From Plakobranchus ocellatus (Eukaryota; Mollusca; Gastropoda; Plakobranchidae): 38,376 nucleotides of DNA. The translations under genes and the position numbers were made by a program. The notes beneath the pieces are model-generated. The model did no database searches. It was not told the origin of the DNA and saw only the letters and a program-made list of their open reading frames with translations. Positions 30,680 through 38,376 of this stretch are shown piece by piece (the first letter of the stretch is position 1; the number at the start of each line of letters is the position of its first letter). The stretch spans positions 2,283,204 through 2,321,579 of the forward strand of contig BLXT01004995.1 of NCBI GenBank assembly GCA_019648995.1, read 5' to 3'.

Positions 30680-31241
30680 CTCATTCTACCCTGGTCTAGC
30701 ATGCCGATTAACTAGGTCACGGACTGGCTGCCCAGCACCGAGCCTTCCCACTGGCCCAGCTATTTTTAGCTGTGTTCGTGGTTATTATTGTTTTGGTTTT
30801 GCGCCGTAGATTATTATAAAAGTAATTTTTTTCTTGATTTTCAGGAAGTTTTTAATAAAGTTTAATGAAGTCATGCATGGGTACTTTAAATACACTGGCG
30901 CTCATGTAGAAAATACTTTAAAATAAAGGTTATGTAAGTGAGCCATCGATTACAGCAGCTAAAACGGGTAAAAAAACAAAGTATTCAACAAAATTCTGAT
31001 GTCACCGCTAGAACTGTAAACTAACGCTATTGTAGAAAGTCATGTGATGAAGATCCTTTCATGTTTTCATTCTATAGAAGAGCTATTTGTAATGAAAAGA
31101 CGATAACGTTGTAAACCTACATAGCTGAGTATAGCCGTGCTTGGTCCACAGCACTGAAATATGCTGTACGAGATGACTCGTGCTTGGTCCACAAAATTAG
31201 GTCAAGCTGTCCGAGCTACCTCGTACATAGGGCACAATGAG
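30680..31241. mobile_element. piggyBac-like non-autonomous element
   Basis: TTAA flanks both ends (30676-30679 and 31242-31245), the target site of piggyBac transposons. Ends are CTCATTCTACCCT (left) and CTCATTGTGCCCT (right, reverse complement), 11 of 13 matching, with further patchy similarity inward (AGGTCACGGAC versus AGGTAGCTCGGAC). At 562 bp and without a transposase ORF it is a MITE-like copy. The interior is less AT-rich than the flanks. Confidence 0.75.
31136..31221. repeat. 43-bp sub-terminal tandem repeat in the piggyBac-like element
   Basis: Two 43-bp units each start CGTGCTTGGTCCACA (31136 and 31179) and share GCTGT-CGAG near their ends. Repeated sub-terminal motifs are common transposase binding sites in such elements (inference for this copy). 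Confidence 0.75.
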
Positions 31242-31245
31242 TTAA

Positions 31246-34087
31246 GAGTTTTGCAAATAGCACAATTAATGTGCCTGACAAGAATTATGCACATGAAGAT
31301 GATGTTTTCTGATCAGCACATTTGATTTTATGTCAATTGAAGCCATATTTTTTGAAATATCTACTTTAATTACTTGTGTTTTCCTGATTAGGGGCTTCAT
31401 AAATTCATTTGTAACATATTAATTTGTCATTTTTAGACAATATTTAGAGATTTAAAAGAAAATAAAAGTTTTGTGAAAAACAATGCTCTTATCTATAAAA
31501 CAATGCTTTTATCTTGAAAAGTCTGATCTACTAGTTACTCATTTGTCAGGTTGGTGTGCAGAGAGCCTTTTAAATTTTCAAATGGCCTATCGAGAACCTA
31601 AGAAGGCAAAAAAAGTGGAAACTTAAGAAAATTTTGATTCCAATGTTAAGGAACTTTGAACGTTCAATTTGTCTAGACACAAAGTGTTCAAATCAAATTC
31701 AATGTGAAGCACTCAGAGAAATACAATGTGCTAATGTCCAACAAAAAAAGTGTATAGGCAACTTGCTGAAAAGGTTAAGAAGATACAATAAAAGACCCAG
31801 CTCTAGAACTTCACATCCTATCTATATCACAAGTATCAGAAAGGTACATCATGACTGTTTGAATAAACTGCTTTTTATATACATGTATTAAAGTTCTATG
31901 AATAGACCATGAGGTGTAACGAAACAGATTTACAATTTTTTCAAATTATAAAATGTTTTTAATTGAAAAGAATCTTAATTATAGCTTTATCTCTTTATGG
32001 TGGAAGAATAATAAAAAAAAAGCCTTTCATAGTTTTGTGTTGTCAATTTGAATTTGATTGTTGCAGCTTTGGCAAGCAATTGTATCTAACTTTCATTGAA
32101 TTACAATTTACATGTTCAAAGCATCTTTATAATTATAATTTTGTATTCAAGGCTTTGAAATCAAATCTTTTTTTTTTTTAAATGAGCTCTGTTGCAGTTA
32201 ATGTTGTCCGGGGGAAAGATCTGATGAAATTATTTGGTCTTCAGGAGACGTCTTGATTGAATGATATTTACACGTGTAATATTTTTTTCTAGATCTAAAA
32301 ATAGCAGAAGTCAATGAATTCCAAAACCATGTTAACAAAAGAGAAACCTTCTTCGTTAGGAATTTTGGTTATAAATTTGCACTTTCATTGAAGGGTCACA
32401 TTTTATCATTTGCCCCTGCAATCTTAGCTATACACAAATTTATTGAACTTAAATTCATTTTGATCCAGATTTCTTCTTAAAAGTTTTATGAAGTTGCAAA
32501 CTGTGAGATTGAAAATGGCAAAAAATACCAGATATGTGGACATAAAAATATATACATAATTGCTAGCACATGTATATTTGTGTGCTCAACTTACCTTATT
32601 GAAGTTATAATCTACAACTGGTCTGAAGAAAGTTAAAGTGCATTTGAAAGTGAAACTGATCTTCTTCAATATTTTAAAATTTGAACTTCATTATACATTT
32701 TTGCATCCAGAGATTCAAAGCAGGAAAAAAAAAAATTGAAATGCTATTTACATATAAACTAAAACTAAGTGTCTGGTTCAACACATGAATTGGCGAAGAG
32801 TGGATTCTTAACTTACAGTTACAGTGTTACACTTTACCTAATCTAATAACACACACAGTTGTAGGCCTAGCTCTAATGGAAAATACGATATCCCTTCATC
32901 ATAATACATTTCCCCTGTCTCCCAACACAAACCATTCACAGACTTTTTTATATTTTTTTACACAGAAAAGACCATAAATAACTCAAAACAAAATAATTTT
33001 ATCATATTTTATTGATTTCAATTTTAAAGCATTCCACATAATGCTGAGGAGGGATGGAAATAAAAATAACTTGTAGTAAATTAACAGCTATATGAAGCAA
33101 GCTCTCGTTACTATTATTCTTTGTGTTAAGGATGACATAGTAAGCAGAGTACAAAAAGAGCTTGTTGATTGTGTATCATGCAGTCATGAGAATGAAAGAT
33201 TATGGAAAGGGGGAGATAAGGAAAGAAAGTGAAGGTTACACGGTGACCATTGAAAGCTTTTTGCCATAGTTCTCAAAAGAAAATATTAAGTACAGAGAAA
33301 AGGCAGGGACAAAAAAATGCTTAGGAATAAAAAGCGATGAAGAGACATATATCATCCAATATTTTAACAGAATAAATCCAACCACTTTCTCAGTGGATCA
33401 GTCTTGCTATATTTTTCAAAGCCATTCTGAGTGTAAAGCCATAAATTTTAATACTGTGTATGAAATGATGCTTGGTTGTCTGAAAACTAAGGATTTTGTC
33501 ACTTATGTCACATTAATAGGTGGGCAGAACCTAACACTTTTCTCAAATCTGAAAGATGCAAAGCTAGTGATGAAGTCCAGTTCTGGTGAGCTTCTGTAAC
33601 AGCACAATTGTCCAATAAGCCCTTTGTTAATAAAGTAATCATACAAGGTGCATTGATAAAAAAATAATTTTTTATCTCTAAAGTAGTGGTAAAGAATTGG
33701 GAGTTAGTATAAAATACAGAAGCCGATACATGCAATATACAGCAGATAACTTAAGACAATTTATACACTCCACTGCTTTGTGTTTTATTTAAAAATTAAA
33801 GCACACCATTTTTATTCACTTTCATAATTATGGATGTGCCATGAAAAATTTTTCATTGTATTTTGCTGAATCAGTTATTTGCATAAACATATTCAGTCTA
33901 TTAATTTTCAAGCATTCTTAAAAAAAAACAACCAGGCACCTGAGTAAGATATTCTTCAGCACTTTTGTAAAGCCTTACTTTTGTAAAACGTTATAAGCAA
34001 ACTGTCGGTATATATGAGCTTGGTCTAAATTTAATGTTTGCTGTGATTTACAAGTAATCCTTTATTTCCTATGGGCCATTATAGACA
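31246..34087. other. Intergenic, nothing recognised
   Basis: AT-rich. Plus-strand ORFs at 31634-31891 (85 aa, Cys and Lys/Arg rich) and 33393-33599 (68 aa) have no recognisable motif or clear coding signal, and I do not call them. Confidence 0.45.
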
Positions 34088-34675
34088 CAGTGCACACCTG
34101 ATAATTAGACATCAAAGGACCAGGCCGCACATGTCAAATTGTGAGAAAAAAAAACATAGAGCAAAAAAAAAAAGTTTGGGAGGGGGGAGACAGGGAGGGT
34201 AGTGGTCTTTTGCCTTAGTAATGACTGTTAAATATAACAGCACTACATGGTCTTCTACCTCGCCGCCAGCTTTGCGCACCCACACAAACACACCTGCACG
34301 AGTGGTATCTAGCAGGAAACGCCTGTCACTGCCATCCACGAATATCGCAATATCACACCTTATTTCCTCTTCTGCGCACCCCCTACCCTCCTTCCCAAAT
34401 CTCATCACCCATGAAGTGACTCAATCACAATGAATAGTCTGTGTTATCGGGCACATTAATTTTGCTGCAAGAGGCAGCCAGGCAAAAGCATTTTGGTTTA
34501 GTTTGATCTGAAAATCGGACTGGACCTGTCAAATTAAGAGAAATGAGCAAGGAGCATGTCGATTTGGGCAAAGGTTGTTAGAAAGGATTAAGAGGGAATT
34601 ATTTGGGATATTTTAAGTGCGTTGAATAGAGGGAAATGTTGAATTGTGAGATGTCGAATTCAGTGGAGTGCACTG
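34088..34675. mobile_element. pogo/Tigger-like MITE
   Basis: The left end CAGTGCACACCTGATAATTA (34088 on) and the reverse complement of the right end CAGTGCACTCCACTGAATTC agree at 20 of 26 positions, both continuing into GACATC. Ends beginning CAG followed by an AATTCGACA-type motif are typical of pogo/Tigger elements. Flanking TA is not intact here, but a second copy at 38300 does have TA. The interior has a GC-richer block (34250-34420), open on both strands for about 70-98 codons, with no transposase similarity that I recognise. Confidence 0.65.
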
Positions 34676-37600
34676 TTGGTATTAGACTATTTACTGGTGG
34701 CTTTTTTTTTTTTTTCATAATAAGATATTAAAAGACTGGATACAACACAATATATATATATATTAGCAAGTCGACTTTGCTATCAATCAGTAATGTGACA
34801 TTTAAAATTGTGGGTTTAATCTGTCTCTTCCTTTTTTTGCTTTTGCTTGATGTCTTACTGATAATAACAGTTGCTACATCTAACATTTATCATAAAGGAC
34901 AACATTTAAAGTAATCCAGCCGATAAAAAAGATGGGCAGAACGCTTTTTTAAGCTTACAGATTTACCTTCTCCAACAATATGGGTATACATTCTGAATTA
35001 TATGAGACCAGTGGATAAAAGACCTACTTTTAACAGAAAAAAATGTTTTTATACATGCATAACACCAGTGCAATGAATCAGCATAAATGGCGTGATCTAA
35101 TGATAGCTGAGCAAATAAAATTGCTACCAAATTATATATATCGCAAATAAAATTGCCAAGCTGCTACTGCACAAAGCTCTCAGCAGAACTGCAACAAAAC
35201 AATAATCTACTTGAGAAAAAAAATTATATGGCGTTGGAAAAAAAAGTTAGGATTGTGGTAAAACAACGTCATAGTCTTGGTAGACATCAGTTATTTTCCT
35301 TCCTTCAGAAATCAGTGGGCAACTACCACGTCATGCTACACCATTTCTTGCATAAACTTCATCTGGTTTAGGAGGAAAGTACACCAAAATCCACATGATG
35401 AACAGACATACTGTTACACAAAAGCTACTTCTGAAACATGTCACGCAGCCTCCTATATTTGTGGTTGTTCTTTTTGTTATGAGAAAAAAAACCTGTGAAG
35501 GATGGATTAACAATTTGAAAGCACAAATATAATCCACCTAATTCTTTTAGATTTGTACTGAAGATCAATCTACGAGTAGTATTTACAATACAAAATGATC
35601 GTAGACTTATGCAGCTAGACACATGTTGCACAAGCTGTCAGCAGCTTTGTATAGCGTGCACACTATTGAGCTAGATGACGAGGATGGATCACCACATTGG
35701 TTGAAAGTCATAAAGTAAATTCTTATTGCACATATTTCTGTGCCACAAATGCCCTGATTGACTTCATTACATGTAAGGAAATCTCTTAAAATAAAGCCAA
35801 GAAACAGATTAAACTTACAAACTAAAGAAACCAGAGGAGAAGCGACGACAATGATCACTGTCAGTGAAGTAGGAGCATGCATAAAAGGCAAATAAAGATC
35901 CATCATTCTTGAAATTGTATTTAACTTCAGGAATTGACTAGTATTACAAAGATATTATTTACAGAAATGCCATTAAAATATTACAGTTAGGTGAATATGA
36001 AGCACACAAAGACTGTGGAAAAAAATTAAAAGACATTTCTTTTCAAGTAACTTTCTTCTATAATGGCATTCATGTGACGTTTAGATTTTCTGCCTATTGG
36101 CGTCATGTTTAGGGAAAAGTATTAAATAAAGCAATATCATTGAATCAAGACATACAATTTCAAACATACACTCTGAAAGGCACACATATGGCCTTAAAGC
36201 ATCTTAGACGTGTTAAAGCGAAAAAAACCCCAAAAAACACACACTTCGTTGTTACAAATTACAATGAAAAAATGTATATGCGCGACCAATTCAAAATGCA
36301 TTATTTGTTGACAATCATCCAATACATATATAAAGCCAAAAAAAAAAAGTTGGTTATCTGACCCTCTTTCACTAATTAGCTTTTTTATCAGAATTCGACG
36401 ATTGTCGACAAACAACCCATTTCTTACAAAGAGTCATATACAGTCTATTTTGCAGATCTTGGCCAGAAATAAACGAATCTAAGTACGTCACAGGTTCATT
36501 CAATGGCAAAGTGAACAGCTGAAGTTTTGCAGTAAAACAAGATATATTCCATTGGTGGAAACCCTTCCTCTTTATTTCACTCAAAACTAATGTGTAACCA
36601 TATTATATTGACCTTTATACTTTTAAAATTATCAATATTATGAGCATCTTGCATATTTTCATTTAAAGCCAAAAAATGTTTGGGAGATAAAAAAAAAAAT
36701 GTAAATCTAATAAAATATAAAATGGCTTTGCCTCATTTTGCCACGGAACTGCTGAATTGTGTACTGTACAAGAAGGGAAGCACATTTTGAAATAAATATT
36801 TCTCATAAATATGACTAGATTTCAATATTCATGGCCACTCAGATAACAGCGCTCTGGCTTCATTGATTGGCCACTGCTTGAATCAAGAAGTTAACCAGGT
36901 GCACTATTCCTTCATCAGCCATTTTAAACAAAGCTGACCATAAACTAGCCATTGACAACACTTATATTTAATATCAATGCTGGGGTGTTGGTAATATTTA
37001 TTATAACAAACAAGTGTTTTCTTCAAAAACATTTTTTCTAGGAAACATAGCTTCCAAAACGGCAAGATAAAATAAGCAAATCCTCATGCATCACCAATGT
37101 ACAAAAGAGAGTAAGTCCCAACTAAAAATTCATTTTTGATGGTTGCAGTCTCACCACATAAAAGTATTCCAGTTTCAGAGTATTACCAGATTGTTCATGG
37201 CACTATACAAATCTCCTAGCTTTATAAAGATAAATATTTAAAAACAAATTTAGGTTACATTTTTAAAAAATACTGTTGCAAAAATTGCACAAGAACCATG
37301 CAATTTTCCTTTCACTGGTCTTTTAACAATGACTTTGATTCAGTATTGCTTTCATGAAATGGTCAAATAAGTAGCACCATCTGGATAAAGTTATAAAACA
37401 CAATTCCTCCAAATTTTTCCTTGCACACACTGTCCTTTAGGGTCCACAGGACTATCACTACATCTCTATTAGTATATTAAAAAGAAAAAAAAAAGAGTAA
37501 TGTATTTACATTTCCAATTGTTAGGTGGCATTACTACATTTTCTTTATTAAATACATATGATCCAGTACCAACATACATTCAGTAAATGAAAAAAGGATA

Positions 37601-38297
37601 AAACGAACCTTTCTAACCATAAAAGTTGAATAGATTTACTACACAGTGTTTACATTCCCTGATTCTACCCCTTTTTGTTAATTGAAAAGTATTTCCCAAA
37701 TAAATAAAGTTTGAGGAAATAAAAAAAAATACATATGCATACATTGTACTACCAGCTGCATTGCAAATCTTGTACTGGGAAATAGACAGGATTTTCAGCA
37801 TATTTCTCACATAAGTTTTATATGAGACCCCTGAATATTTGATGCTCTACAATGCTTTTCGAAAGAAATACTTTTTTTTTTCAAATAAAAAAAAAGTGAT
37901 TTGCACATGTTGAAGAAAAAATTGTAACTTTTAATAACTTTAATTGAATTAAGTTGGCTCACAAATGTTATATACATAAAGACCATGAAAAAAAATTATG
38001 TTAGAAGAGAAAATCAAATTCAGAGCTGGCATCCTAAAAAAACCAAAAGCTGTAATCTCATGGGTCAAAGCCTGTATTCTATATTATTACATAATTTGGC
38101 TTCCTTTAATGCATATGCATCAAATAATAGCCCACAATTTTGAAGCAAATTGCACATATATAAAAAATAAAACCCATACGTAACAATGTAAGATGCACAT
38201 AAGTATCAACACAAATTTGTTAGCGGATACAAAACAATGGTAAAGAATCAAAACTACTATTTTAATACTAATCAAAATTTCTCTAACAGAAGAGAGA
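34676..38297. other. Intergenic, nothing recognised
   Basis: AT-rich, with a short TA run at about 34750-34764. Many short ORFs on both strands, none with motifs. It could contain untranslated sequence of a neighbouring gene outside the window, but nothing demonstrates this. Confidence 0.45.
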
Positions 38298-38299
38298 TA

Positions 38300-38376
38300 C
38301 AGTACACACCTGATAATTCGACATCAAAGGGACCAGGCCACACAGGTCGAATTGTGAGAAAACAAGTTATACAGCA
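38300..38376. mobile_element. Second pogo/Tigger-like copy, cut by the window end
   Basis: CAGTACACACCTGATAATTC at 38300 matches the left end at 34088 (24 of 26 bases) and the similarity continues through ACCAGGCC and AATTGTGAGAAAA. It is preceded by TA (38298-38299), the expected target dinucleotide. It is in the same orientation as the 34088 copy, and its right end is outside the window. Confidence 0.75.

Noticed and set aside
31634..31891. 85-aa ORF with several Cys and basic residues
   Set aside because: No recognisable motif, no splice partners, and an AT-rich end typical of random ORFs.
35607..35906. 99-aa minus-strand ORF with hydrophobic stretches
   Set aside because: No known domain, no second exon or splice context; the hydrophobic composition follows from base composition.

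Overview
The window reads as a piece of an animal nuclear genome. It is AT-rich, its genes are split by GT-AG introns, coding sequence is sparse, and there are microsatellites, relics of non-LTR retrotransposons, and several short DNA transposons with terminal inverted repeats (TIRs). The two protein genes recognised are animal-type orthologues. Abundant degenerate TAGATC hexamer tracts, tRNA-derived repeats and LINE tails suggest a lophotrochozoan, perhaps a gastropod mollusc. That placement is inference from repeat style, not proof. There is no sign of bacterial or viral organisation: no operons and no long uninterrupted ORFs.

Two complete multi-exon genes can be assembled codon by codon across splice sites. 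On the minus strand, 7395-12662 is ATRAID: 7 coding exons, 238 aa, with a signal peptide, cysteine-rich N-terminus, short leucine-rich segment, one six-cysteine EGF module, a single membrane span and a short basic tail. On the plus strand, 19098-28172 is MRI1 (methylthioribose-1-phosphate isomerase, methionine salvage): 5 coding exons, 353 aa, with all catalytic and substrate-contact residues present. The start codons lie head to head about 6.4 kb apart, and nothing links the two products functionally.

The rest is intergenic or intronic and is a graveyard of mobile DNA. In order: a TIR element with a 6-bp target duplication that encloses two exon-like ORFs (2905-4083); a LINE tail in an ATRAID intron (8472-8825); a TA-flanked element with roughly 195-bp inverted arms interrupted by an assembly gap (14010-14895); a 0.3-kb CAT-repeat (16378-16693); a TAGATC-rich tract upstream of MRI1 (18309-18832); a second LINE tail (19690-19890), decayed coding-like sequence (20140-20680) and an inverted-repeat element enclosing a tRNA-like unit (20730-21002), all in MRI1 intron 1; a third, different LINE tail in MRI1 intron 4 (26880-27345); a TTAA-flanked piggyBac-like element (30680-31241); and two copies of a pogo/Tigger-like element (34088-34675, and one cut by the window end at 38300). 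Local tandem duplications of 31, 56, 169 and about 180 bp also occur.

I found no clearly novel multi-gene system. The observations most worth a second look are the 2905-4083 element with its two ORFs, the tRNA-like unit inside perfect inverted repeats, the long-armed element at the gap, and an open read-through into MRI1 intron 4 that could give an alternative C-terminus.
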